NCBI GenBank assembly: GCA_963668655.2
Contig: CAXXPQ010000003.1
Span: forward strand, 434,001 to 498,000
Source of the DNA: G963668655 sp963668655
GTDB taxonomy: Bacteria; Myxococcota_A; SURF-8
DNA length: 64,000 nt
Reading direction: 5' to 3'
Shown here: one piece after another, positions 7,457 to 16,198 of the stretch
Numbering within the stretch: the first letter of the stretch is position 1
Layout of the letters: every line of letters starts with the position of its first letter
Position numbers and translations under genes: made by a program
Notes under the pieces: generated by a model
Databases searched by the model: none
The model's input: only the letters and a program-made list of their open reading frames with translations
Told to the model about the DNA's origin: nothing

Positions 7457-9118
7457 CTATTCCACCGGGCCGCAGTCGTTGAAATCCACGTCCAGATTCA
7501 AGAGGCGCTCGGCCATGCTTTCGTCGATGGTGACGGGATCCAGGAAACAGACGATATCCTCCGCGAAATGGATGCCGTCGTTGTTCGTGTCCAGAATCAC
7601 GACCGGCGTATGCTCGCCTCCGTTTACCGGGAAGAAGTGAAACGCGCCCGTACGTTTTCCATCCTGGGGCGGATCCAGCGGGAATTCTCCTCCGCCGGCC
7701 ACCATCAGGCTGCCGTTTTGTTCATCCACCAGGAGCAGGGCGGCGAGATCGAAATCCGTCGGGGCGTTGGAAAGGGCGATCTGGCCGACCATGGCGGAGG
7801 TGACAGCGAAGAAATCCACGTCTTCCAGGTCTTTCAGGGCCGGATTTCCGCTGTCGATGGTCAAGGGGCCCACGAGATCACCGGCCCAACCTTCCACATC
7901 GGGTTTTTCGATGACCACGGAAATGTGAAGCGAATCCATGTCCGGAATGTTGCCGACCTGATAGTCGATCCGAGTCTGATTCTGGATTCCGGGAAGCGAC
8001 TTATATCCGAAGGGCTCGGATCCCTGCTGGGGTTCGTGGTCGAAGAGAAGCAGATGGATTTCCGCTTCGGGCAGGGCGGCGGAAAGAACGATCTCGCCGC
8101 TGATCGACCCCATGGATGGATTGTCCTGGCCGAGATAGAAATCCACTCCCGTTACTTCTCCTTGATTCGGCAGGGAGATGGTCAGACGGTTGTACGGCCA
8201 GAAAAACAGCAGATCCTCTTCCTCCGTCCGTTCGGAGATGGCGATCAGGTAGAACTCGCCGTCCGGCAGGTTGTCCAGCGAAAAATCGCGCAATTCGGAT
8301 CCGGCCTCGCCTGGAAACGATTGAATACGCGAGGGCCAGAACTCGACGAAATCATCCCCCGGCAGCATGCGGGAAACCAGCACCATGGTATCGTTTACCT
8401 GGAGATCCGCTCCGATGTGCAAGGTTCCGGAAACCTGTCCCAGAGCAGGATCCTGATAACCGTAATAGAGATCGGCATCCGAGTATTCCACTCGCTGTGG
8501 GTCGGACAGCCGAATCTCGATGGGATCCGTGTAAAGGACGTGGTGATAATCCTCCTCGGATAATTCCGGACCGGACTCCGAGTAGTTCGCCACCACGGCC
8601 ATCAGGTAATAAAACCCGCTTTCCAGGCCATCGAAACGGAACGCTTTTTCGGCAGCGCCGGTTATCGGACCGAATTCCATTTCGGCCACGGGAGCCGTAT
8701 TTTCTTCCAACATCGGATTGCTGTCGAAGAGAACCACTTCTCCGACCACGGAACCCGGATCTTCACCCAGGCGCAAGGTTCCCGAGATGACTCCGGCGGG
8801 AAGGGACGACTCGTCCGTTTCCGCGTCACCGTCCGGGAAGAAATCCGTATCCTCCTCTCCATCTTCTCCATCGCCGTCGGCTTCCTGGTCCCCGTCGATT
8901 TCAGCGTCGTTTTCCGCCTCGTCTCCGTCCAGGATTACGGGCAGGTCACCGTCCTCGCTCGCATCATCTCCATCCGCTGAGGCATCTCCGTCGGAGGGGT
9001 CGTCGCCGTCCGGGTGATAGGTGATTCCTTCGTCCGTACAGGAGAAAAGAAAAAGGGTAAAAATCAACAGTACGGCGATCAATGTCCGGGGACCGATGGG
9101 GATGTGTCGCTCCGACAT
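7457..9118 (-). CDS. DGD-linker lipoprotein with repeated beta-sandwich-like modules
   Basis: Start ATG 9118 follows AAGGGAGGATCCC; a longer frame upstream has no such site. The signal MSERHIPIGPRTLIAVLLIFTLFLFSC gives a lipidation Cys near residue 27. Residues about 35-105 form an acidic linker with seven or more DGD motifs. The rest contains at least three related modules, beginning SGTLRLGEDPGS, SGTLHIGADLQVN and SGEIVLSAALPE, each leading to a strand with LFD or LVS and later a FYL or YYL motif. This resembles carboxypeptidase-regulatory or prealbumin-like repeats. No catalytic residues were identified. Probably a surface-displayed binding protein. Confidence 0.85.
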   Translation of the reverse strand: MSERHIPIGPRTLIAVLLIFTLFLFSCTDEGITYHPDGDDPSDGDASADGDDASEDGDLPVILDGDEAENDAEIDGDQEADGDGEDGEEDTDFFPDGDAETDESSLPAGVISGTLRLGEDPGSVVGEVVLFDSNPMLEENTAPVAEMEFGPITGAAEKAFRFDGLESGFYYLMAVVANYSESGPELSEEDYHHVLYTDPIEIRLSDPQRVEYSDADLYYGYQDPALGQVSGTLHIGADLQVNDTMVLVSRMLPGDDFVEFWPSRIQSFPGEAGSELRDFSLDNLPDGEFYLIAISERTEEEDLLFFWPYNRLTISLPNQGEVTGVDFYLGQDNPSMGSISGEIVLSAALPEAEIHLLLFDHEPQQGSEPFGYKSLPGIQNQTRIDYQVGNIPDMDSLHISVVIEKPDVEGWAGDLVGPLTIDSGNPALKDLEDVDFFAVTSAMVGQIALSNAPTDFDLAALLLVDEQNGSLMVAGGGEFPLDPPQDGKRTGAFHFFPVNGGEHTPVVILDTNNDGIHFAEDIVCFLDPVTIDESMAERLLNLDVDFNDCGPVE

Positions 9119-9224
9119 GGGATCCTCCCTTGGATTCGTTGTTCCAGCGAACGTCGCGGATGATACCACGTTCGTTCGCATGTGGGCAAGCGCAACGTCG
9201 TTTCGAACTTTTTCCGGAAATAGC

Positions 9225-9253
9225 TTGACATGCGCCCCCAATTGGCGTAATCA
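9225..9253 (+). promoter_or_regulatory. Sigma-70-type promoter for tRNA-Phe
   Basis: TTGACA at 9225-9230 and TAATCA at 9248-9253 are 17 bases apart, about 27 bases before the mature tRNA. Confidence 0.7.
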
Positions 9254-9279
9254 AACATTCCGATCTTTCGACCGGCAGC

Positions 9280-9355
9280 GCCCAGGTAGCTCAGTCGGTA
9301 GAGCAGGGGACTGAAAATCCTCGTGTCGGCGGTTCAATTCCGTCCCTGGGCACCA
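9280..9355 (+). tRNA. tRNA-Phe (GAA)
   Basis: The 7-bp acceptor stem GCCCAGG/CCTGGGC, D-arm GCTC...GAGC, anticodon stem GGGGA/TCCTC with loop CTGAAAA (anticodon GAA) and T-arm GGTTCAATTCC are all present. Discriminator A and an encoded CCA (9353-9355) complete 76 bases. Confidence 0.97.
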
Positions 9356-9363
9356 GCGAAAAC

Positions 9364-9395
9364 GCCCCGATTTCCTTGGAAGTCGGGGCTTTTTC
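9364..9395 (+). terminator. Rho-independent terminator after tRNA-Phe
   Basis: GCCCCGA at 9364-9370 pairs with TCGGGGC at 9383-9389 and is followed by TTTTTC. Confidence 0.9.
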
Positions 9396-9565
9396 TTTGG
9401 CTTACGCATCATGACCACCGAGAAGTTTTTCTGCCTTTTTTTCGCATGTCCCATTTGTCCGTTTCTTCAATTCCATCTCGCCATGAGGCTTTACTTTCCC
9501 CCCGCGCTATGCTAGGGTTTCCGGACTGAATCGCGACTCATTTCACTTTTGGAAAGGACCGCATC

Positions 9566-11557
9566 ATGCTGCTTTTCACGCCGATAAGAGTCGGCTCCCT
9601 GACTTTGAAAAACCGCATCGTCATGCCGGCCATGCACCTGAATTTCACCATGGACGGTTTCGTCAATAAAAAACTGATCGAATTCTACCGCCTGCGCGCC
9701 CGGGGCGGTTGCGGCCTGATCCAGATCGGCGGCTGCCCGGTGGACCGAAACGCCGGAGCCGAGTTCATGATCGGCCTGAACGACGAAAAATACCTGCCGG
9801 GGCTGAAGGAATTCTCCTCCGCCATGCACGCGGAAGGCGCGGCCTGCGGTGTGCAGCTCTATCACGCCGGCCGCTACACCTACAGCTTTTTCCTGAACGG
9901 CGAGAAAGCCCCCAGCGCCTCGGAGACGTTGAGCGGCCTGACCCGCGAGATGAGCCGGGAAATGAGCCTTCAGGACATCCGGGACACCATCGAAGACTTC
10001 GCCGTTTCAGCCGCCCGGGTGAAGGAAGCGGGCTTCGACGTGGTGGAGGTGATCGCCTCGGCCGGGTATCTCGTCAACCAGTTCCTCTCGCCGCTCACCA
10101 ACCTGCGTACGGACGAATACGGCGGCTCGTTCGAGAACCGCGCCCGTTTCGGCGTGGAGGTCATCCGGGCGGTGCGCAAGGCCGTGGGACCGGATTTTCC
10201 CGTCACCGTGCGTTTGGCCGGGCACGATTTCGTTCCCGAGTCCAACACCAACAGGGAAAACCGCGCCTTCGCCAAACTTCTGGAAGAGGCCGGAGCGCAG
10301 ATGTTCAACGTCACCGGTGGCTGGCACGAATCCCGCGTGCCCCAGATCACCAACGCCCTGCCCCGGGGCGGATACGCCTATCTGGCGCGGAACGTCAAGC
10401 GGGAAGTGGGCGTTCCGGTGGCGGCGGCCAATCGCATCCATACGCCGGAACTGGCCGAGCGCCTGCTTGAAGAGGGTTGGTGCGACATGATTAGCCTGGG
10501 CCGCCCGCTCATCACCGATCCCGAGTGGCCGAACAAAGCCATGGAAGGACGCTCCGAGGATATCGTGCGCTGTATTTCCTGTAACCAGGAATGCCTGGAC
10601 AACATCTTCCAGATGAAGCAGCTCGGCTGCCTGATGAACCCGGAGGTGGGCCACGAAGACGAGGTGCTTCCCGCCCCGGAAAGTTCCAAAACCGTTCTGG
10701 TGGCGGGCGGCGGACCCTCCGGCCTGATGGCCGCGATCGTCCTCGCCAAACGGGGACACGACGTCACCGTCCTGGAAAAGGAAGAACGCATCGGCGGCCA
10801 GATCTACGCCGCCAGCAGCGCGCCGAACAAGGACGAATTCTTCAACATGATTCCCATTTACAGGCGACAGGCCGAACTCTTCGGCACCAAGATCGAAACG
10901 GGCGTGGAGGTGACCGCCGATCTGATCCGGAAGCACGATCCGGATGTCGTGGTGGTCGCCACGGGCTCCCGGCCCATCCGCCTGCCCGTCGAGGGCGCGG
11001 AGCGTTCCAATGTAGTGTTCCCGCTGGAGGTGCTGGAAGAAAAGGTTCCGCTGGGAGATCGGGTGGTGGTCATCGGCGGAGGCGCCACGGGCGTGGACAC
11101 GGCGCTGTTCGCGGCCTCCGTGGGAACGATATCGGATACCACGGCCGCCTTTCTGCTGAAACATCGCGCCGAGGATCCGGACGTGATCCGGGAACATCTC
11201 TGGAAAGGTCACAAGGACGTGACGATTGTGGAAATGGATGCGAAACTGGGCCGGGGAATCGGGAAATCCACAAAATGGATCGCGCTGAAGGAAATCAAGG
11301 AGATGGGTATTCAAACGATCGTCCGGGCCAAGGCCGCGAAGATCGATGACGAAGGCGTGCACCTGGAAACACCGGACGGCCCGCTTGTCGTTCCGGCCGA
11401 CACGGTCATCATGGCGGTGGGCGTAACCTCCCACAATCCGCTGAAGGACGCCTTGGACGGCTTTTCCGGGACCGTCATCCCGGTGGGCGACTCCGACCGG
11501 ACCGGCAACGCGGCGGCCGCCATCCGGGACGCCTATATGAAACTTCGGGAACTGTAA
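9566..11557 (+). CDS. NADH:flavin oxidoreductase, 2,4-dienoyl-CoA reductase (FadH) / old yellow enzyme family
   Basis: A 663-residue protein, the normal size for three-domain FadH-type enzymes. Residues 1 to about 330 are the FMN-binding TIM barrel (LLFTPIRVGSLTLKNRIVMPAM; LYHAGRY; FLSPLTNLRTDEYGGSFENR). An iron-sulphur cluster site follows with C336, C339, C343 and C355. Two Rossmann motifs come after: VLVAGGGPSGLMAA near 375 for FAD and VVVIGGGATGVDTA near 505 for NAD(P)H. The family reduces unsaturated acyl-CoA or other enoate substrates; the true substrate cannot be read from sequence. It starts after GGAAAGGACC and stands alone between the tRNA terminator and the glycosyltransferases 33 bases downstream. 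Confidence 0.9.
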   Translation: MLLFTPIRVGSLTLKNRIVMPAMHLNFTMDGFVNKKLIEFYRLRARGGCGLIQIGGCPVDRNAGAEFMIGLNDEKYLPGLKEFSSAMHAEGAACGVQLYHAGRYTYSFFLNGEKAPSASETLSGLTREMSREMSLQDIRDTIEDFAVSAARVKEAGFDVVEVIASAGYLVNQFLSPLTNLRTDEYGGSFENRARFGVEVIRAVRKAVGPDFPVTVRLAGHDFVPESNTNRENRAFAKLLEEAGAQMFNVTGGWHESRVPQITNALPRGGYAYLARNVKREVGVPVAAANRIHTPELAERLLEEGWCDMISLGRPLITDPEWPNKAMEGRSEDIVRCISCNQECLDNIFQMKQLGCLMNPEVGHEDEVLPAPESSKTVLVAGGGPSGLMAAIVLAKRGHDVTVLEKEERIGGQIYAASSAPNKDEFFNMIPIYRRQAELFGTKIETGVEVTADLIRKHDPDVVVVATGSRPIRLPVEGAERSNVVFPLEVLEEKVPLGDRVVVIGGGATGVDTALFAASVGTISDTTAAFLLKHRAEDPDVIREHLWKGHKDVTIVEMDAKLGRGIGKSTKWIALKEIKEMGIQTIVRAKAAKIDDEGVHLETPDGPLVVPADTVIMAVGVTSHNPLKDALDGFSGTVIPVGDSDRTGNAAAAIRDAYMKLREL

Positions 11558-11590
11558 TCCCGCTTTTTTTCGAACCCGGGGAAACGGAAC

Positions 11591-12790
11591 ATGAACAAGG
11601 ACATCACGGGCGGTCCGCGAACGGGTTGGTTTTCCAGGAAAGCCGTTCGCAATGTCGTTCGCGAGAAATTGAGTATTCTGGGGCGAAACCGCCCGCCCAT
11701 CCGAGTGCTGATGCATCCGGCCGCCGAGCAGAATCCCTACCTGGTGGTCACGCGCCGCGAGTTGGAGGATCTGGGCGCGAAGGTCACCATGCTGCACGAC
11801 CTGGAATCGGGGGAACTGCTCCGACAAGCCCCGATGCACGACATTCTGCACATTTTCAACATCAAGGAATACCGAAGTCCCTTCTCCCACGAGGAATCCA
11901 TCGGCCAACTCTCCGGATTCTCCCGCCGTTTCGGGAACTTGTGGGCGGCCAAGCGCCTGGGGCTGAAAATCTTCTGGACGCTCTACAACGAACCCAAGGG
12001 CGGATATTCCTCCGAATGGCTGGAGCGCACGGGGCGCAAGATGATGTTCCACCAGGCCGACCGCATCGTCTGCCTGTCCCGCGCCACCGGGCGGCTGTTC
12101 AGGGAACGTTATCCCGATCTGCCGGAAAAGAAGATTCTGCACATTCCGCATCACAATTTCGGAGATTACTATCCCAGCGTGGTTTCCCGGCGGCAGGGAC
12201 TGAATCACCTGGGAATTCAACCCAAGGGGCGCATCTATCTCTGTTACGGAGGCATCCATCCGTACAAGGGACTGGCCGACATCATTCCGATTTTCGGCCG
12301 CCATCCGATGAAGGACCACACGCTGATTATCGCCGGGAACCCCACCAATAAACACTATGCGAAAAACATCGAGGGGCTGTGCTCCCGATACGACAACATC
12401 CACACGTTTCTGCGCTACATCACCCCGGACGAGGTCCAGTATTACATGCAATCCGCGGACTTCTTCGTCATGCCCTACAAGAACATCGTCAACTCCGGTT
12501 CGCTCATGCTGGCCCTTGCCTTCGGCAAACCGCTGGTGGCGCCCAACGTCGGCTCCATCCCGGAAGTGGCCACCCCGCAGTGCTCGATGCTGTTCGACCA
12601 GGCCGGAAGCCAGGAATTGAAATCCGCCCTGGCGCGCTCCCTGGAAATGAACCTGGACAAGGCCAGGGCCGAGGCGCGCCGCCTGAGCCAGACGTACTCC
12701 GCCGAGTTGCTGACCCGGAAACTGGCGAACGCCTATTTGGACTTTTATCCCAAGCGGGATAAAATCCAGGAGGAACTGGAGGAGCTATGA
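11591..12790 (+). CDS. Glycosyltransferase, GT4-like (GT-B fold)
   Basis: A 399-residue cytosolic protein without a signal peptide. The N-terminal half contains a short MHPAAEQNPY segment and an acceptor-domain LHIFNIKEYRSP. The C-terminal half has the donor-site pattern of GT4 enzymes: CYGGIHPYKGLADIIPIF, LIIAGNPTN, then a residue cluster ending in FFVMPYKNIVNSGSLMLALAFGKPLVAPNVGSIPEV, where the classical E-x7-E is modified (the first Glu is replaced in the NSGS region). Its stop overlaps the start of the next glycosyltransferase by four bases (ATGA), so the two are translationally coupled and probably act in the same polysaccharide or glycolipid pathway. Acceptor unknown. Confidence 0.85.
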   Translation: MNKDITGGPRTGWFSRKAVRNVVREKLSILGRNRPPIRVLMHPAAEQNPYLVVTRRELEDLGAKVTMLHDLESGELLRQAPMHDILHIFNIKEYRSPFSHEESIGQLSGFSRRFGNLWAAKRLGLKIFWTLYNEPKGGYSSEWLERTGRKMMFHQADRIVCLSRATGRLFRERYPDLPEKKILHIPHHNFGDYYPSVVSRRQGLNHLGIQPKGRIYLCYGGIHPYKGLADIIPIFGRHPMKDHTLIIAGNPTNKHYAKNIEGLCSRYDNIHTFLRYITPDEVQYYMQSADFFVMPYKNIVNSGSLMLALAFGKPLVAPNVGSIPEVATPQCSMLFDQAGSQELKSALARSLEMNLDKARAEARRLSQTYSAELLTRKLANAYLDFYPKRDKIQEELEEL

Positions 12791-13839
12791 GCGGCCGCAT
12801 CCTCTTCTTCACGAAGGGAACCGCGGTCAACCCCGCCACCCGCTACCGTTTTCTCCAATATCTGCCGCACCTGCGCCAAGCCGGGTTCGAGATCGACATC
12901 CGGCCGCTTTTCGGAGACGACTATTACGACCTGATTCTGCATCACGCCTCGCCCGGTTCCAGAAGAGCGAAAGCGGCCATCAGCCTGCGCGGCCTGTTCC
13001 GTCGCCTTTCCGATCTACCCGAAGCCCGCCGTGCGGATCTGGTGGTGGTGGAAAACCAGCTTTTTCCGTACGAGCAGGGCGTGCTGGAATTTCTTTTGCG
13101 GCGCTTCAACCGCAAGGTCGTGATCGAATTCGACGACGCGATTTACCTGACGGCGCTGCACGAAGGAAAATTGCGGCGGACCCTGGCCAAAGCCGCCCAC
13201 GTCGTCGTGGGAAACGAACACCTGGCGCGCTTCGCCAGACAGGCGACCGACCGCGTGAGCATCGTGCCCACCGTCATCGACATGGAATCGTATCCGGACA
13301 GCGCCCCACAAAAAACGAAGCCGCTTCGCATCGGCTGGGTGGGAACGCCCGGCACCCTGCCCTACCTGGACGATCTGCATGCGCCGCTTCGGAAACTGGC
13401 CGCGGAAATCGACTTCGAATTCGTGGTCATTTCCTCCCGGCCCTACGTCATCCCCACAATTCCCTGCCGTTTCGTCCCGTGGAACGAGAAAAGCGAGGCC
13501 CGCGAGATCGCCCTCCTGGACATCGGCGTCATGCCGCTTCCGGATACGCCCTGGACCCGGGGCAAGTGCGGGGCCAAACTTCTGCAATACATGGCGGCGG
13601 GACGCGCGGCGGTGGCCTCGCCGGTGGGAGTGAACGCCCGGATCGTCCGGCATGGAGAAAACGGCCTGCTGGCCGGGACGCCGGAGAAATGGCATGAAAG
13701 CCTTCTTGCGCTGGCGCGTGACACCTCCTTCCGTGAACGACTGGGCAAGCGCGCCCGGGAGACCGTTCGAAAGGATTATTCCCTGCAAACCTGGGGACCG
13801 GAAGTCGTCCGGCTCTACCGTTCCCTTCTGTCGCCGTGA
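12787..13839 (+). CDS. Glycosyltransferase, GT4-like, coupled to the preceding gene
   Basis: A 350-residue GT-B protein beginning in the ATGA overlap. Its N-terminus FFTKGTAVNPATRYRFLQYLPHLRQAGFEI is the usual entry of a GT4 family member that acts on sugar-lipid or surface polysaccharides. VVVENQLFPY, KVVIEFDDAIY and IVPTVIDMESY mark the inter-domain region. The donor domain has LRIGWVGTPGTLPYLDDL, VMPLPDTPWTRGKCGAKLLQYMAAGRAAVASPVG and NGLLAGTPEKW. A Lys (KCGAK) occupies the position normally followed by nucleotide-phosphate-binding residues. Together with the partner upstream it suggests a two-step transfer module. No polymerase or flippase gene of the Wzx/Wzy type lies beside it. Confidence 0.85.
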   Translation: MSGRILFFTKGTAVNPATRYRFLQYLPHLRQAGFEIDIRPLFGDDYYDLILHHASPGSRRAKAAISLRGLFRRLSDLPEARRADLVVVENQLFPYEQGVLEFLLRRFNRKVVIEFDDAIYLTALHEGKLRRTLAKAAHVVVGNEHLARFARQATDRVSIVPTVIDMESYPDSAPQKTKPLRIGWVGTPGTLPYLDDLHAPLRKLAAEIDFEFVVISSRPYVIPTIPCRFVPWNEKSEAREIALLDIGVMPLPDTPWTRGKCGAKLLQYMAAGRAAVASPVGVNARIVRHGENGLLAGTPEKWHESLLALARDTSFRERLGKRARETVRKDYSLQTWGPEVVRLYRSLLSP

Positions 13840-13914
13840 TCTTCCCGTCGGAACTCGCTTCCCGGCGGTCGAGGTAGATTGGAAATGGACGATTCATTTT
13901 CAAAGGAGCGCAAA

Positions 13915-14883
13915 ATGCGATCGCTTTGTCTGATGCTTCTTCTTTTTCTGCTGCTTCCGAACACCGCCGCGAAGGCCGGAAAGGCATCCGCCATGCGAAA
14001 GGACAAGCCCATGGACGCCCTGCGCGAACGGATTCGCGAATCCCGACATCCCAAGGAAGCTCCCCGTTTTCTCGTTCCGTCCAAAAAAGAGCGGGAAGTC
14101 CTGCGGCGTGTCTTCGCCGAACTGACGGCCGGGGCCGGAACCTGCGCGAAAGCGGACATCGACAAGGCCGCGCTGGAACTGAAGCCGCTTTCCATGGAGA
14201 TTCTGCCGTTCGAGGAAAAGTCGGAACGCTTCCTGATCGTCCGGGAGACGCCCCCCGCTTACCGGGGAAGCGGCGTCTACGTTCTGCGCTGCGGCAAGGC
14301 CCGTCCGCTGGTCATTCAGACTCCCCATTCCTATTTCGATCTGAACACATCCGGTCTGGGTTACAAGACCTTTCGCGACAGCCGGGCCCGCTGGCTCATG
14401 AGCAATTCCCTCCATCGCTATCGTAGCCGCAAGGACGAAAAACCCGCGGACAGGGAACACCCCGCAGACGCCGCCCACAATCCCAATCTGCTCTTCCAGG
14501 CCGCCACGCTGGGAGCGCTGAAGGCCGATCCCTCGCTGATCTTTGTTCAATTGCACGGATACGACAGCGGAAATCACGCCGGGGACGTGATCCTCAGCGG
14601 CGGATCGCGCCGCCGCTCCGACGACGCCGTCCGCTTCCGGGACGCCTGGAAACCTCCCGCCTGGAAGGTGCTGGTATACGGAAAGGACGCCAGCACCCTG
14701 GGAGCGGCGACCAACTCCCAGGGCCGGGCCATCAACGCGGCGGACGGACGTTTTCTGCACATCGAGATGAGCCCGAACGTCCGCAAGACGATGGTGACAT
14801 CCAGAAAAAACCGCACCCCGTTCGTAAAGGCGCTTCTATCGTTGCATCCTGAAAAAGCTACGGCCGGAACGTCCCGAAAATAG
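13915..14883 (+). CDS. Secreted protein of unknown function
   Basis: AAAGGAGC about eight bases upstream favours ATG 13915, which opens a clear Sec signal (MRSLCLMLLLFLLLPNTAAKA, cleavage near residue 21). A basic, helical region of about 60 residues follows. The C-terminal two thirds contain conserved-looking polar motifs: VIQTPHSYFDLNTSG, HNPNLLFQAA, FVQLHGYDSG and LHIEMSPNVRK. The His, Asp and Glu distribution hints at a metal-dependent amidohydrolase of the N-formylglutamate-amidohydrolase or carboxypeptidase kind, but I cannot assign the family. It is convergent with the next gene (28-base gap). Confidence 0.7.
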   Translation: MRSLCLMLLLFLLLPNTAAKAGKASAMRKDKPMDALRERIRESRHPKEAPRFLVPSKKEREVLRRVFAELTAGAGTCAKADIDKAALELKPLSMEILPFEEKSERFLIVRETPPAYRGSGVYVLRCGKARPLVIQTPHSYFDLNTSGLGYKTFRDSRARWLMSNSLHRYRSRKDEKPADREHPADAAHNPNLLFQAATLGALKADPSLIFVQLHGYDSGNHAGDVILSGGSRRRSDDAVRFRDAWKPPAWKVLVYGKDASTLGAATNSQGRAINAADGRFLHIEMSPNVRKTMVTSRKNRTPFVKALLSLHPEKATAGTSRK

Positions 14884-14910
14884 GGACAATTCGGGATTCG
14901 GCAGTCGAAT

Positions 14911-15927
14911 TCAAAGGTGGAAAAGCGGTTTCAGTTTCTCGGCGATGGGACGAAAAACGGGGGGAATCGCGTAGCCCAGCATGAATGACCCGGCGGAAGC
15001 GACCAGCAGCCCTAGAAGAATCGGGCCGATCCAAACCCCCGGCACCCAGTTGTCCGCGAAAACCGCGCCGAAAATGAGCATGAAAGACGCCCGGCGAATC
15101 ATCGGTTTCGTCCGGCGTCTTTTCTCGTCCAGAACATCGATGAATCCCACCGCCAGAATCAGGGGAAGATCCACGGCCAGCAGGTAGCTCCACATCACGG
15201 GTTCCGGGCGTAAAAACACCTCCAGCGGCGCCTCCAGGCGACCGGCGAGCTTTTGCAGGGAAAGCGTGGATTCCTTCCCCAGATCGGCCGTCAGGCGATG
15301 GACGTTCAGTTCGTGACTGGCCAGGCTCTTGCCCCGCGTACGCCGGCCCACCTTCACGCGCCGCCAGGAGCGTTCCAGATCACCCTTCACCACTTCCTTG
15401 AAATCCGAGTTCTCCAATTTCAGCGCATAGGAAACGGAAAACGGTTTGTCGGTTTTCGGCATCTTTCCATGGACTTCCATCAGCCACCAGGCCGGACCCG
15501 CCTTTTGCGGAGGGATCGTGACGCTGTCGTTCGCTTCCTTGAGCGAAAACGGCCCCACGGCGTCGCCTTCGAGGATCGGCAGGATACTGGGATAAAGGGC
15601 GGCGGCCAGAAGAATCAGGCCGAACCCGACGAGCGCGGCCAGAGAAACACGAGACATTCCGGCGCGTTTCCTCCAGTCCGCCGTCATGAGGCCCAGCGGA
15701 ATCAGCACGATCGCCGACACCGAAGCCGCGCCGGTCCATGTTTTCGGAAAGACGCCCAAACCGACGGCGGCCACGAGAAGGAGCGCCGCCACTGCGAAAA
15801 GCGCGCTTTTCAGCCAGGAATCCCAGGCCATCATCAGATGAAGGCGAAAGGAGGACGGTATTTGGGCGGACCGGGCCGCATCTCCGACCGGGACCGGATC
15901 CTCCCGTTTCTCTGATTTCTGCGTCAC
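14911..15927 (-). CDS. Polytopic membrane protein of unknown function (GTG start)
   Basis: GTG 15927 is chosen because AAGGAGGTCGGATC sits directly before it; upstream in-frame ATGs lie in non-coding-looking Arg-rich text. The 338-residue protein has hydrophobic segments near residues 42-68, 73-90, 98-120 and three more at the C-terminus (about 255-330), with an extracytoplasmic-type domain between (PFSLKEANDSVTIPPQK through LSLQKLAGRLE). That central domain could be a single beta-rich periplasmic unit. No catalytic motif was recognised. It is divergent from sucC and separated from it by about 270 bases in which I see no further gene. Confidence 0.7.
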   Translation of the reverse strand: MTQKSEKREDPVPVGDAARSAQIPSSFRLHLMMAWDSWLKSALFAVAALLLVAAVGLGVFPKTWTGAASVSAIVLIPLGLMTADWRKRAGMSRVSLAALVGFGLILLAAALYPSILPILEGDAVGPFSLKEANDSVTIPPQKAGPAWWLMEVHGKMPKTDKPFSVSYALKLENSDFKEVVKGDLERSWRRVKVGRRTRGKSLASHELNVHRLTADLGKESTLSLQKLAGRLEAPLEVFLRPEPVMWSYLLAVDLPLILAVGFIDVLDEKRRRTKPMIRRASFMLIFGAVFADNWVPGVWIGPILLGLLVASAGSFMLGYAIPPVFRPIAEKLKPLFHL

Positions 15928-16198
15928 GATCCGACCTCCTTGGCGTTTGTCAGGTTCACGAGAGAAAAACCACCGTCGGCTTCCCATTATTCCCATGGGA
16001 AAAAATATTTTCCGCCGATTCCGACCGTCGATTTTCCGTTCGGAAGGAGCGTCGCGCCCCCGACCGGGTTTTCGCTTGGCTTTTTCAGGAATCTGGAATA
16101 TTTTCCGTGTAGAATGATCCATAAAGGAAGTCGCACAACGAACGAATCGAGTCCATTTCTCATTTGCCGGGTTCACTCGTAAAAAGAAGAGGAGCGCC

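Noticed and set aside
10007..12451. Very long (814-codon) minus frame opposite the FadH-like enzyme and glycosyltransferase
   Set aside because: GC-rich antisense of two well-supported genes; no family features.
15960..16030. Palindrome TTCCCATGGGAA upstream of sucC as operator
   Set aside because: Short and isolated; no second copy and no clear promoter overlap.
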